A stretch of 64,000 nt of DNA, taken from positions 1 to 64,000 of the forward strand of contig NZ_DRGY01000057.1 of NCBI RefSeq assembly GCF_011049865.1, given 5' to 3'. This DNA comes from Marinobacter antarcticus. GTDB taxonomy: Bacteria; Pseudomonadota; Gammaproteobacteria; Pseudomonadales; Oleiphilaceae. How positions within the stretch are numbered: the first letter of the stretch is position 1; every line of letters begins with the position of its first letter. Below, piece after piece: positions 48,415 to 56,944 of the stretch. The translations under genes were made by a program, and so were the position numbers. Under the pieces are notes generated by a model. That model worked only from the letters and a program-made list of their open reading frames with translations. It was not told where the DNA came from and ran no database searches.

Positions 48415-49146
48415 TTATCTCGTTGTGCGCCTCAGCCTCTGGCCAGGCGCGTAGCCCGGGTAAGGGTGATAGGACGAAGCTGTCCATTCCCAGGCGCAAC
48501 CAAACAGGTCACGGATAATGCCACCGTCATCACGCTGGCCCACTGCCAGTGGATGCAGCGATTGATCGTGATAGAACATGACCACATGTCGATTGCTGGC
48601 TGGCGACATGTTCCCATTCCGCCTCACTGGGCAACTACACGCCAATCCACCGTGCAAAAGCGTCCGCTTCATAGAAGCTGAGATGAGTGACTGGCCAATG
48701 CTCGTCCAGCGCTTCAGTGCCGTGTAAAGTGCACGTCAGGAGGTCGCCATCACGCTCCAGCCATTACAACGGGTGTCGCCACTGCTGTGCTTGTACCGCA
48801 GACCAACCATCCGCCAACCACAGTTCCGGGCGTTGATAGCCGCCATCCAGCGGCCAGGGGTGCCTCGCGATAGATCGGCAGCAGTGGGTTGCAGTACAGG
48901 TTGTATTTGATATCAGTCAGCATCAATTCCTGATGCTGTTGCTCGTGATGCAGGCCCAGGGTGATTCGTTGATCAATAGTGGATCGGTTTTCGGCGGGGA
49001 GATCGAAAAGCAGTGCAGCAATGGCTTGATCAACACTGTGCCGATAGTAATAAACGGTATCGATGAGCGCACAGGTGTTCTGAGTGTTCCCGTACCCGGT
49101 GAAAGGGCAAGGTTACGTCCAGTTGACGTTCACTTGCTGATTCCAT
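48415..49146 (-). pseudogene. egtB: Decayed EgtB (hercynine oxygenase, ergothioneine synthesis)
   Basis: Fragments in several frames follow EgtB order. The start MESASERQLDVTLPFHRVREHSEHLC is at 49146, then a deletion. Next come DTVYYYRHSVDQAIAALLFDLPAENRS and [18 protein letters not shown] (iron-binding histidines, near 48920-48960). Then [22 protein letters not shown], a stop, and WLERDGDLLTCTLHGTEALDEHWPVTHLSFYEADAFARWIG. The end is LFGCAWEWTASSYHPYPGY (48450-48530). At least four frame breaks or stops and a missing C-terminus make it non-functional. The order egtB-egtD is as in intact loci. Confidence 0.82.
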
Positions 49147-49602
49147 ACCGGCCTCCCGTGTATATCCAGTTGCTCGCAACTGTATTGAAAGCACGCGCGT
49201 TTCACTCGTGTTATCGCAATACGTAAGTACTGTGCAAGTTGAACTGCACCGTAACCAAGAACGAGACCTGTCCATTCATGCGGTTGTTTGACCTGTTCTG
49301 TCTTTTATGCCGAGACAGGGCCTGTCAGGTTAATGGCGGTGGTGATCGTAGAAACTTAGACTCTATTAATGGCTCCTTCGCGGGGCCAGTAACGTAGTCT
49401 GTGAGACTTAGAGACCTCACAGATACTATAAAACTATAGTTCAGAGACTGAGATACAATTGCTTACAAATAGTTAATAGGGGGCGGTTCTCATTACTCGA
49501 ACCTATGTTCTGAGATTTGCTCCCCGAACCCATGGCAGCCTTATGTGCGTTGCCAGACAGATCACGGCTCATCAGTGGCGGTGAAAGAGGGCTGACAATC
49601 AG
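49147..49602. other. Intergenic region, egtB remnant to acvB-like gene
   Basis: About 455 bases. It holds the former egtB promoter and the promoter of the downstream gene. An AT-rich inverted repeat ACTATA-AAAC-TATAGT lies at 49425-49440. I see no RNA gene or coding sequence. Confidence 0.5.
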
Positions 49603-50952
49603 ATGAAGAGACTGTATTTAATCAGCACGTTTATCTTGCTGCTGGTCGTTGTTGCGGGCTGTCAGCAACCTCCAGTCATGGTGATCAAGGCGGGGCGGAT
49701 GGGCGAGATAGCCTATCTGGCGCCGGAGAGCGAACCCACGGGCGTGGTGTTTCTATTCTCCGGTGCGGACGGTTGGAATGCCGATCTGGACGATGTGGCA
49801 GAGGCTTGGCAAAACAAAGGCGCAATTGTACTCAAGGTGCCACTCCCGGGCTATCTTGAGGCGTTGCGGGCCAGCGCAGATGGTTGTCATTATCTCATCA
49901 GCGAAATAGAAGACACGAGCAAGCGAATCCAGAAGACACTCGGCACCAGGCGTTATCACGCGCCCATCCTTGCGGGCACCGGCATGGGCGCAACTCTGGT
50001 CTATGGGGCACTGGCGCAGTCACCGGCCTCGACGGTTGAGGGTGCGTTCAGCAACGGTCTACCGACACGTCTCGATACTCGTGTACCCCTGTGCGCTGGA
50101 GCGCCGTCAACGCCGGCAACCGGTGGAGGGTTCACGTATTCACCCGTGACATCCCTCAATGGCTGGTGGCAGATGATGCCCAATGCCGGTCAGCTAAAAC
50201 AGGCGCGGGCGTTTGCGAGCAAGGTCAACGGGGCCCGGTTAATCGACGAGCCGGAACCGCCTGACAGCACTATGGTCGAGCGTTTTGATCGTCTGTCAGA
50301 AGGTAAACTGGCGCCCCCGGACAATCTTGGGCAGGTGATTGCAAATTTGCCGCTCGTTGAACTGCCTGTCAAGAACGAGGGAACTCTCATGGCGGTGATC
50401 TGGTCTGGCGATGGTGGCTGGCGCGATCTGGACAAAACCATCGGCGAACGATTGCAAAGTGAAGGAATTCCCGTGGTTGGCGTCGACTCTCTCCGCTATT
50501 TTTGGCGCGATAGAACGCCTTTGGAAATCGGCTCTGACCTCGCCGTTATCCTGCGTCACTACCAGAAGGTGTGGAAGCGCCAGCACATTGTATTGATCGG
50601 GTATTCATTCGGCGCTGACGTGATGCCATTCGCTGTGAACAAGCTTCCCATGGATCTTCAAGACACTATCGTACGTATCTCGTTGCTCGGTTTGGCAAAA
50701 GAGACGGTGTTCGGCATCCACATTGCTGATCGGTTGTTGAATCGCGAGAGCGAGGACGAGCTGCCGGTGCTGCCTGAAGTGGCAAAGCTTGATCTGCAAA
50801 AGGTGCAGTGTTTCTACGGAGAAGAAGAAGAGGATACCGCCTGCACCGCCGCCGCGTTCGACCATGCCGAGCGAATCAAGACGAAAGGCGGGCACCATTT
50901 CGATGGGGATTACAATGCATTGGCAAAACGCATCCTGCGCAACGTCGAATAG
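49603..50952 (+). CDS. AcvB/VirJ-family lipoprotein, alpha/beta hydrolase
   Basis: A 449-residue exported lipoprotein (lipobox VVAGC, Cys20). It contains two related hydrolase-like halves. The first (FLFSGADGWNADLDDVAEAW ... GTGMGATLVYGAL) lacks the nucleophile serine. The second (VIWSGDGGWRDLDKTIGERL ... LIGYSFGADVMPFAVNKLP) keeps GYSFG with the catalytic Ser and a C-terminal GGHHFDGDY with the probable His. AcvB of Agrobacterium, the best-known relative, hydrolyses aminoacylated phosphatidylglycerol in the periplasm. The partner synthase (LpiA/MprF) is not seen in this window, so the substrate here is inferred. Confidence 0.82.
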   Translation: MKRLYLISTFILLLVVVAGCQQPPVMVIKAGRMGEIAYLAPESEPTGVVFLFSGADGWNADLDDVAEAWQNKGAIVLKVPLPGYLEALRASADGCHYLISEIEDTSKRIQKTLGTRRYHAPILAGTGMGATLVYGALAQSPASTVEGAFSNGLPTRLDTRVPLCAGAPSTPATGGGFTYSPVTSLNGWWQMMPNAGQLKQARAFASKVNGARLIDEPEPPDSTMVERFDRLSEGKLAPPDNLGQVIANLPLVELPVKNEGTLMAVIWSGDGGWRDLDKTIGERLQSEGIPVVGVDSLRYFWRDRTPLEIGSDLAVILRHYQKVWKRQHIVLIGYSFGADVMPFAVNKLPMDLQDTIVRISLLGLAKETVFGIHIADRLLNRESEDELPVLPEVAKLDLQKVQCFYGEEEEDTACTAAAFDHAERIKTKGGHHFDGDYNALAKRILRNVE

Positions 50953-50986
50953 CAGAGTGGAATAGCAGAGCCAAATAGAGGAATCG

Positions 50987-51079
50987 ATGGTAAACATTCA
51001 GACATTGCACGCGCTGCGTGCCCCGCAGCCTTGTGATTGCCAACCGATCGGGTGGTTTGGACGTGGAGGAAGGTTGTGA
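50987..51079 (+). CDS. Possible 30-residue leader ORF coupled to the next gene
   Basis: ATG 50987 is preceded by AGAGGA at good spacing. The ORF (beginning MVNIQTLHALRAPQPC) ends in TGA at 51077-51079, overlapping the GTG start of the next gene as GTGA. This geometry suggests translational coupling. The peptide has two Cys and is Arg/Gly-rich at the end; no family is recognised. It could instead be chance or a gene fragment. Confidence 0.35.
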   Translation: MVNIQTLHALRAPQPCDCQPIGWFGRGGRL

Positions 51080-51837
51080 CAGCGCAGGCTTCCGTGTCTT
51101 TTCTCACCGTACGGCGGCGGTTTGATTTTCGCAGCATTGAGATTGGAAACTGGGTAACTCCCGAAGAGCGAGACAGGGCAGCTGGGCGCTTTTTCGGGGC
51201 CTTAAATGATTTGTTGGTTATCCTGAAGGGCCCCGAAGTGCTGATCTCTCTTCGGGGTTCACTGGGCCTTCAATACGGCATTGGCGGTACGCCCGGCGTA
51301 GCCGCACACTATATTCCCGCGACCCGGCAATTGGCGTTGGCGAAGAATGCCGGGGCAGGCAGCCTCGCCCATGAATGGTTTCACGCCTTCGATCATTATA
51401 TGGGAAGCAAGGCATTTATTAGCCCTGGCAAGCATGATTTTGCCTCCGTTGCCTGGTTGAATAACGCGAACTCCAAAGCGCATCCGCTCAATAAACGGTT
51501 GAGCAATTGCTTCCGGGCCATTTTTTTGAACGCAGAGGGTACCCAGCCCAGTGACCTGTTTCGCTGTTCGCAGCAGGCAGATCAACAACGAGATGTGTTG
51601 TATTACGCTCAGCCGGAAGAACTCTGTGCCCGGGCGTTTGAAGCGTTTGTGGAAGACAGCAAACCGAGTAACCGCTTCTTGGTGCGTGGCACACGCAACT
51701 CGGAAGAAGCGAAGGCGGGGCTGTACCCAAAAGGCCAGCAGCGGCACGATATTAACGATGCTTTCAGGCAGTACTTTTCGACGCTCGGCAAAGCCCTGTT
51801 CCGGGAGCAGGCTAAACATTCGACGCGCAGGAGTTAA
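51076..51837 (+). CDS. CLCA_X-type putative metallopeptidase
   Basis: A 253-residue cytoplasmic protein. Its core LAKNAGAGSLAHEWFHAFDHYMGSKA contains an HExxH zinc motif (HEWFH), and the later AQPEELCARAFEAFVED supplies a candidate glutamate ligand, as in gluzincin-like LPD domains. The surrounding sequence (RRFDFRSIEIGNWVTPEERDRAAGRFFGALNDLL) fits the group annotated as CLCA_X, with unknown function. GTG 51076 is preferred over an in-frame start at 51037 because GGAGGAAGG sits just before it. Confidence 0.72.
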   Translation: MTAQASVSFLTVRRRFDFRSIEIGNWVTPEERDRAAGRFFGALNDLLVILKGPEVLISLRGSLGLQYGIGGTPGVAAHYIPATRQLALAKNAGAGSLAHEWFHAFDHYMGSKAFISPGKHDFASVAWLNNANSKAHPLNKRLSNCFRAIFLNAEGTQPSDLFRCSQQADQQRDVLYYAQPEELCARAFEAFVEDSKPSNRFLVRGTRNSEEAKAGLYPKGQQRHDINDAFRQYFSTLGKALFREQAKHSTRRS

Positions 51838-51894
51838 GCCGTGAGTGGCAGTGTTTCTCTGAATCAGGGCTCCCCCTAAATGTAAGGTTGCGTG

Positions 51895-53205
51895 ATGTTG
51901 GCACTGCTTATTTTCATCGTCACCCTGGTGTTGGTTATCTGGCAACCCAGAGGGCTTGGTATTGGCTGGAGTGCGTTGGCGGGTGCATTGGTCGCACTGC
52001 TGGTAGGCGTTGTGCATTGGGCGGACGTTGGTGTGGTGTGGAACATTGTCTGGGACGCCACTTTCACGTTTGTCGCGTTGATCATTATTTCTCTGATTCT
52101 GGACGAGGCCGGTTTTTTTGCCTGGGCGGCATTGCACGTTGCCCGTTGGGGGAATGGGCGAGGGCACCTGCTGTTCCCGATGATTGTCATGCTCGGGGCG
52201 GTCATTGCCGCGTTGTTTGCCAATGACGGTGCCGCACTGCTGTTAACGCCCATCGTGATTGCCATTCTGGGGCGGATGGACTTTTCTCCGGCGGCGGCCC
52301 TGGCCTTCATCATTGCGACAGGATTTATAGCCGACACCGCCAGCTTGCCTCTGGTTATTTCCAACCTGGTGAATATTGTCAGTGCCAATTACTTCAACAT
52401 TGGTTTTGATCGTTACGCTCTGGTGATGGTGCCGGTAAACCTGGTTTCAATCGTCGTGACGCTGATCGTGCTTTGGGTGACTTTCGGGCGCAAAATCCCG
52501 AAGCGTTATCCCGTTGCAGAGCTTGATGCGCCGGCCTCGGCTCTGAAGGATCCTCTGGTATTCCGTGCGGCTTTTCCGTTACTGGCGGTGCTTCTTGTGG
52601 CCTACTTTGTGACGGCGCCGTTTCAAGTGCCGATCGCGTTTATAACGGGAACGGCCGCTTTGGTACTGGTGGTGATTGCCGGCCGTTGGTGGCGCGGAGG
52701 GAGTGGCGCCACGGTTTCCGTAACGTCAGCGTTGCGTAACGCGCCTTGGCAGATTGTGTTGTTCTCGATCGGGATGTACCTGGTGGTCTACGGACTGGGG
52801 AATGCAGGCCTGACCGATTATGGCGCGCAGGCGCTTCAATGGTTGGCGCAGCAGGGCAATCTGGTCGCAACGGTTGGAACCGGCTTTTTGTCTGCCTTGG
52901 CGGCATCTGTGATGAACAACCTGCCGTCAACGCTTGTCGGCGCACTCGCCATCGATCAAGCGCAGGTGTCCGCAGTCACCCGGGAGTTGATGATATACGC
53001 CAACGTTATCGGGAACGACCTCGGGCCTAAATTCACGCCCATTGGCAGCCTTGCCACGCTGTTGTGGCTGCACGTGCTGGCAGGGAAAGGCTACCGGATT
53101 GGTTGGGGGCAGTACATCAAGGTCGGGTTATTGATTACTCCGCCTGTTTTGTTGGCAACCCTTTTAGCATTGACGCTTTGGCTGCCTGTGGTATCCGCAC
53201 ATTGA
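51895..53205 (+). CDS. ArsB-type arsenite/anion efflux permease
   Basis: A 436-residue membrane protein with about 11-12 helices and family landmarks [48 protein letters not shown] and [28 protein letters not shown], which match ArsB. A GTG directly before the ATG (51892) is an alternative start. There is no arsR or arsC beside it, so arsenite efflux is likely but not backed by a classical ars operon. Confidence 0.86.
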   Translation: MLALLIFIVTLVLVIWQPRGLGIGWSALAGALVALLVGVVHWADVGVVWNIVWDATFTFVALIIISLILDEAGFFAWAALHVARWGNGRGHLLFPMIVMLGAVIAALFANDGAALLLTPIVIAILGRMDFSPAAALAFIIATGFIADTASLPLVISNLVNIVSANYFNIGFDRYALVMVPVNLVSIVVTLIVLWVTFGRKIPKRYPVAELDAPASALKDPLVFRAAFPLLAVLLVAYFVTAPFQVPIAFITGTAALVLVVIAGRWWRGGSGATVSVTSALRNAPWQIVLFSIGMYLVVYGLGNAGLTDYGAQALQWLAQQGNLVATVGTGFLSALAASVMNNLPSTLVGALAIDQAQVSAVTRELMIYANVIGNDLGPKFTPIGSLATLLWLHVLAGKGYRIGWGQYIKVGLLITPPVLLATLLALTLWLPVVSAH

Positions 53206-53239
53206 AGTGGATGCGACCCACTGCCCCCGGATTGCAATC

Positions 53240-53467
53240 CTATGCTCTGGGGCGCTCTTCGAGATATCGCAACGCGTCGCGGCGAAGTGGCAGGCCCAGT
53301 GCGGCAACAAGGTTCCGGCGTTCATAGCCCAGGTCCGCAAGAACGTCATCCTTTTCAGCAAGCAGCGTGTTCGCCATGCGCCGGAAATGTTGGCGGCGGG
53401 CGTAGCTTTCCAGCAAGGAAAAAGAAGCCTGTCCGGTTGCCTGATGGTTCACTCTGAAGTTCAACAT
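53240..53467 (-). CDS. Small DUF1127-like protein
   Basis: A 75-residue basic protein from ATG 53467, preceded by AAAGGTGA. The middle (YARRQHFRRMANTLLAEKDDVLADLGYERRNL) resembles the DUF1127/YjiS pattern (R.....L..L.d..L.DiGl.R) of small basic proteins, some of which bind RNA. A longer frame to 53575 exists but lacks a good start. It is divergent from the LysR gene, so the regulator may control it. Confidence 0.6.
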   Translation of the reverse strand: MLNFRVNHQATGQASFSLLESYARRQHFRRMANTLLAEKDDVLADLGYERRNLVAALGLPLRRDALRYLEERPRA

Positions 53468-53654
53468 TGCCGTCACCTTTCGCTCGATGTACTGGTGCAT
53501 AAACACTCGGTTGCTACGGCGACATAGCGCAACCCGTGTGACATGACTGTAGGGTGCTACTTCAGGTGTGTTCAATCAAACGAAAAGATTTTAAGATTGC
53601 ATTCAGTTATTCTGAAGGCAACGCGTGAATCCCCCCCCATGGAGGTACAACAAA

Positions 53655-54515
53655 TTGACAACGCCGCTGCTTGATAACGACGTGCTCAGAACCTTTGTGA
53701 CGATTGCCGAATGCGGCACCTTTACCGCTGCCGCCAGGATTGTGCACCGAACGCCTTCAGCGCTGAGCATGCAAATCAAACAGCTGGAGCAAAAGCTGGG
53801 CAAGTGCTTGTTCATTCGGGAACCACGACGGGTTCGACTTACCACAGAGGGCGAGGCCCTGCTGGATTACAGCCGGCGATTGTTGCAGCTGAATGAGGAA
53901 GCTATCCAATACTTTCTTGCGCCAACGCTGGAAGGCAAGGTTGGCATTGGTACGTCGGATGATATTGGCACCCGTATTCTGCCCGAAGTGCTCTCACAGT
54001 TTGCGCGCTCGTATCCAGCGGTTCTGGTCAATGTGGTGGTGGGTTCCAGCAAACAGAATCTGGAGCGGCTGGATGCAGGGGAACTCGACATGGTGCTGGT
54101 TACCGTGTCAGACGAAGTTCGGGAGATTCGCGGAGAAGTTGTGCATGAGGAGCCGCTGGTCTGGGCCGGGCATGAAGAATCGTCGGCGTTTCTGCGTTCG
54201 CCCGTGCCTCTTGCGGTAGCGCACGAGGGGTGTGCGTGGCGACGGATGACGCTGCGAGCTCTGGACCGGTTGGGAACGCCCTATCGGATTGCCTACACCT
54301 GTGAGAATTGCTCCGGGCAAGAAGCGGCCTTGATGGCAGATCTTGCCATTGCGCCTTTTCCCCGCAGCCTCGTGCAGGCGCCACTGAAAGAAATTACCAA
54401 CCCGAATTTGCCGGAGATTGGTTCCTACCAGTTGGCACTGGTTCGCCGCGGTTCCAATCCGGTAAATGATGCATTGGCCTCCCATGTGAAAGACGCTTTC
54501 GTGAATCGGCAATAG
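53655..54515 (+). CDS. LysR-family transcriptional regulator
   Basis: About 286 residues. The N-terminal helix-turn-helix reads VLRTFVTIAECGTFTAAARIVHRTPSALSMQIKQLEQKLGKCLFIRE, fully typical of LysR; the remainder is the periplasmic-binding-like effector domain. The TTG at 53655 has GGAGGT eight bases upstream and the helix-turn-helix follows directly; a GTG at 53625 would add ten residues before it. It is divergent from the DUF1127-like gene and converges with the TetR gene. The inducer is unknown. Confidence 0.87.
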   Translation: MTTPLLDNDVLRTFVTIAECGTFTAAARIVHRTPSALSMQIKQLEQKLGKCLFIREPRRVRLTTEGEALLDYSRRLLQLNEEAIQYFLAPTLEGKVGIGTSDDIGTRILPEVLSQFARSYPAVLVNVVVGSSKQNLERLDAGELDMVLVTVSDEVREIRGEVVHEEPLVWAGHEESSAFLRSPVPLAVAHEGCAWRRMTLRALDRLGTPYRIAYTCENCSGQEAALMADLAIAPFPRSLVQAPLKEITNPNLPEIGSYQLALVRRGSNPVNDALASHVKDAFVNRQ

Positions 54516-54519
54516 CAAC

Positions 54520-55167
54520 TCAGTCGAGATGCTCGCCCGCATCGCTCAAAAAGTGTTGGGGCAACTGATCAAAGAAAAGATCAATCAGGCGTGTTGCCTG
54601 CGATTGCAGGTCGAACTTGTCCGGGAGCAACAGCCACAGGTAAACCACGCCCGTTATCTGAACGTGCAGGTGAGTGATGGCGCTGTCGACGTCCAGGTTG
54701 GCCGGCATCAGTTTTGTTGCTATTGCCTCGTTAAAAGCGGCTCGTATTCGGTCCGAGCTGATCAGGACGTTGTCGCGGAGCAGGGTGCCAATGGGTTCAT
54801 TCTGCTCCGTCATTTCGCATTTCTGAAACACAATCTCATAAACACGCCGGCGTCTGGGATCCCGTTCCAGTTCGCGAACAACGTACAGGATGGACTCTCG
54901 CAGGCGGGCCAGCGGGTCCGATTCGCTGGACGCCTCCATCACCATGCCAAGCTGCCCCAATTCCACCGCCTGACGATCAAGCATCGCTTTAAATATGCTT
55001 TGCTTATTCTTGAAATGCCAATAAAAAGCACCGCGTGTAAGATTTGCCTGCTGCGCAATTTCATTCAGTGATGTTTGTGCGACGCCTTCTCGATGAAACA
55101 CGATTTCGGCGGCATCGATGAGCTGTTCTCGCGTTCGTTGAGCGTCCTCTTTAGTTCGGCGCGCCAT
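54520..55167 (-). CDS. TetR-family repressor of the adjacent RND efflux operon
   Basis: A 215-residue regulator starting MARRTKEDAQRTREQLIDAAEIVFHREGVAQTSLNEIAQQANLTRGAFYWHFKNK, the DNA-binding domain of the AcrR/TtgR subgroup. The C-terminal helical domain would bind drugs or metabolites. ATG 55167 is used because the family start MARRT and GAGGAC precede it; an in-frame start at 55197 adds 10 residues. It is divergent from the mipA remnant and RND genes; an 18-bp palindrome lies between. Confidence 0.9.
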   Translation of the reverse strand: MARRTKEDAQRTREQLIDAAEIVFHREGVAQTSLNEIAQQANLTRGAFYWHFKNKQSIFKAMLDRQAVELGQLGMVMEASSESDPLARLRESILYVVRELERDPRRRRVYEIVFQKCEMTEQNEPIGTLLRDNVLISSDRIRAAFNEAIATKLMPANLDVDSAITHLHVQITGVVYLWLLLPDKFDLQSQATRLIDLFFDQLPQHFLSDAGEHLD

Positions 55168-55214
55168 CTGAGAGGTCCTCTTTATAGGTATTTTCACACG
55201 ATGTTATCACTTTT

Positions 55215-55232
55215 ATACATTCATGAATGTAT
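55215..55232. promoter_or_regulatory. Palindromic operator, likely for the TetR repressor
   Basis: ATACATTCATGAATGTAT is a perfect 18-bp inverted repeat midway between the divergent tetR and mipA/RND starts. AcrR/TtgR-type repressors bind comparable TACATxxATG-type palindromes. Binding here is inferred from position and symmetry. Confidence 0.75.
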
Positions 55233-55271
55233 GTATAGTTCCGGCACCTAATTCATGGTTTGAAGTGATGG

Positions 55272-55792
55272 ATGAAGATGATGAACATTCGACACGGTTT
55301 TGCGAGTTGCCTGTTAATGCCCGTTGCCGCAATGAGTCTGGCCGGCTCTGTGCAAGCGGCAACGGATAAGCCGGGGGCCGAGCCCGGTGAGTGGTCAGTC
55401 GGCCTGGGTATTGGTGGTGGCTGGTCTCCGGAGATCTTGACGGGCTGCGTGTGCGCAGTTACTTGCGCTATCGGGGCAAAATAACGGATCGCCTACGCTT
55501 TGCAGTTGGCCCGGGAGCCTCCTGGGGCAATGACCGCTGGAATCAGGCACTGTTTGACGTTTCCGCTGCGGACTCGACGCGTTCAGGCATTCGTCGGTAC
55601 CGCGCCGAGGGGGATTATATCCGGGGCAGCCTGAACGGCCGTCTGACCTACCTTGTAACGCGTCATTTCAGTGTGTCGACCGTAGCGCGTTACAGCCGTT
55701 TGTTCGGTGATGCAGCCGACAGCCCTGTTGTTCAAGACGTAGGCGATGCCAATCAGTGGCACGGAAGCCTGGCGATTAATTACCAATTCTGA
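55272..55792 (+). pseudogene. MipA/OmpV-family outer membrane protein, disrupted
   Basis: The first frame gives a signal peptide (MPVAAMSLAGSVQAA) and WSVGLGIGGGWSPE, the usual start of MipA proteins, and then stops at 55484. The rest continues in another frame from about 55440: LDGLRVRSYLRYRGKITDRLRFAVGPGASWGND, ... SAADSTRSGIRRYRAEGDY, and RYSRLFGDAADSPVV...INYQF, the C-terminal half. About 80 residues between the halves are missing. MipA relatives scaffold murein hydrolases or act in efflux; the gene here is probably dead. It sits between the TetR operator and the RND genes. Confidence 0.76.
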
Positions 55793-55846
55793 CAATTGGC
55801 TGATACGCCTTCCTTCAGATAATCAGAATACAAGGAACAGATAACA

Positions 55847-56944
55847 ATGATTCGTTTGTTTTCCGGGAACACGTCGCTTGTTTCGGTGGTAATGGCCGCC
55901 TTGTTGTTAGTGGGCTGCACTGACGAAAGCAGTGAAAAAAACACCCGAGCCGAACCACCTGCAAGGCCAGCAGCAATTCAGACGATTGCCGGAGGCGCCG
56001 TTGGCGGGGTGAGTTTCAACGGCGTTGTTCGCTCAGCGCAGAGGGCAGAGTTGGCTTTTCGTGTTTCCGGAAAACTGGTGAGTATGAAGGTGAGTGAGGG
56101 CGACAGGATTCGGGAAGGACAGGTGCTGGCAAAACTTGAGCAGGAAGAGTTTCTCAGAGCCGTAAATTCAGCCGGGGTAGAGTTTGAAAAGGCCCAGGCC
56201 GATTATGATCGCGGCGCGCAGATTTTCAAATCGACCCAGGCCATCGCAAAAAGCGATCTGGAGAAATTGAAAACGAACCGGGATCTGGCCCGCAATCGAC
56301 TGTCCAACGCCCGGCAGGATCTCGATGACACCTCCCTCCGTGCACCTTTTGGCGGCGTTATTGCGAAAAAAACCGTCAATAACTTCCGCAATGTGGATTC
56401 CGGTCAGGCTATTTATGTGCTTCACGATCTTGGCGATCTTGGCGATCTTGGCGATCTTGAAGTGGTGGTCGATGTTCCCGGCAAACTGTTCCTGTCGCCA
56501 ACCGGGCAAACGGAAGCCTTTGCCATGGTTGAGAATGGCAGCGGCGTGCGCTTGCCCGTGGTGTACAAAAGCTATTCGTCGGAATCGGATTCGCTGTCCC
56601 AGACGTATCGCGTGGTGCTTAAGTTCACCAATCTCAACGGTCAGAACGTGTTGCCTGGCATGAACGCCCGGATATACCCGGTCGAAGACGGTGTCGTTGG
56701 CGAAACTGTTATTCAGGTGCCGATTCAGGCGATTGTGCCCACCAACACCGGTGATGAATTTGTCTGGCTGGTCGGCAATGACGGCGCTGTTGAAAAACGC
56801 GTGGTCAAGATCGGTCAGTTGGTTAACGATCGGGTGATTGTGAAAGAAGGGCTGACGGCCGGCGATCAGATTGTTGTTGCGGGCGTAAGCGCGCTCACGG
56901 AGGGCGTAAAAGTTCGACCGCTCAAGGCCAAGGGGCAGAAGTAA
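55847..56944 (+). CDS. RND efflux periplasmic adaptor (membrane fusion protein), lipoprotein
   Basis: A 365-residue lipoprotein (lipobox LLVGC). The lipoyl half-motifs VVRSAQRAELAFRVSGKLVSMKVSEGDRIREGQVLAKLE and SLRAPFGGVIAKKTVNNFRNVDSGQ flank a helical hairpin (about 95-160). Beta-barrel and membrane-proximal domains follow. It connects the inner-membrane pump to an outer-membrane channel; no TolC-like gene is present here. A run of DLG repeats (LGDLGDLGDL at about residue 194-203) is an unusual 9-bp repeat expansion. Its stop overlaps the pump gene start. Confidence 0.9.
   Translation: MIRLFSGNTSLVSVVMAALLLVGCTDESSEKNTRAEPPARPAAIQTIAGGAVGGVSFNGVVRSAQRAELAFRVSGKLVSMKVSEGDRIREGQVLAKLEQEEFLRAVNSAGVEFEKAQADYDRGAQIFKSTQAIAKSDLEKLKTNRDLARNRLSNARQDLDDTSLRAPFGGVIAKKTVNNFRNVDSGQAIYVLHDLGDLGDLGDLEVVVDVPGKLFLSPTGQTEAFAMVENGSGVRLPVVYKSYSSESDSLSQTYRVVLKFTNLNGQNVLPGMNARIYPVEDGVVGETVIQVPIQAIVPTNTGDEFVWLVGNDGAVEKRVVKIGQLVNDRVIVKEGLTAGDQIVVAGVSALTEGVKVRPLKAKGQK
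56426..56461 (+). repeat. 9-bp tandem repeat inside the adaptor gene
   Basis: GATCTTGGC repeats three times, followed by a fourth diverged copy (GATCTTGAA). The frame is kept, adding Asp-Leu-Gly units in the linker after the lipoyl domain. Relatives usually show one such unit, so this looks like slipped-strand expansion. Confidence 0.9.

Noticed and set aside
49425..49440. Inverted repeat ACTATA-AAAC-TATAGT as an operator
   Set aside because: Very short and AT-rich in an AT-rich stretch; likely chance without a regulator nearby.
51892..53205. A complete ars operon
   Set aside because: Only an ArsB-like permease is present; no arsR or arsC is found on either side.
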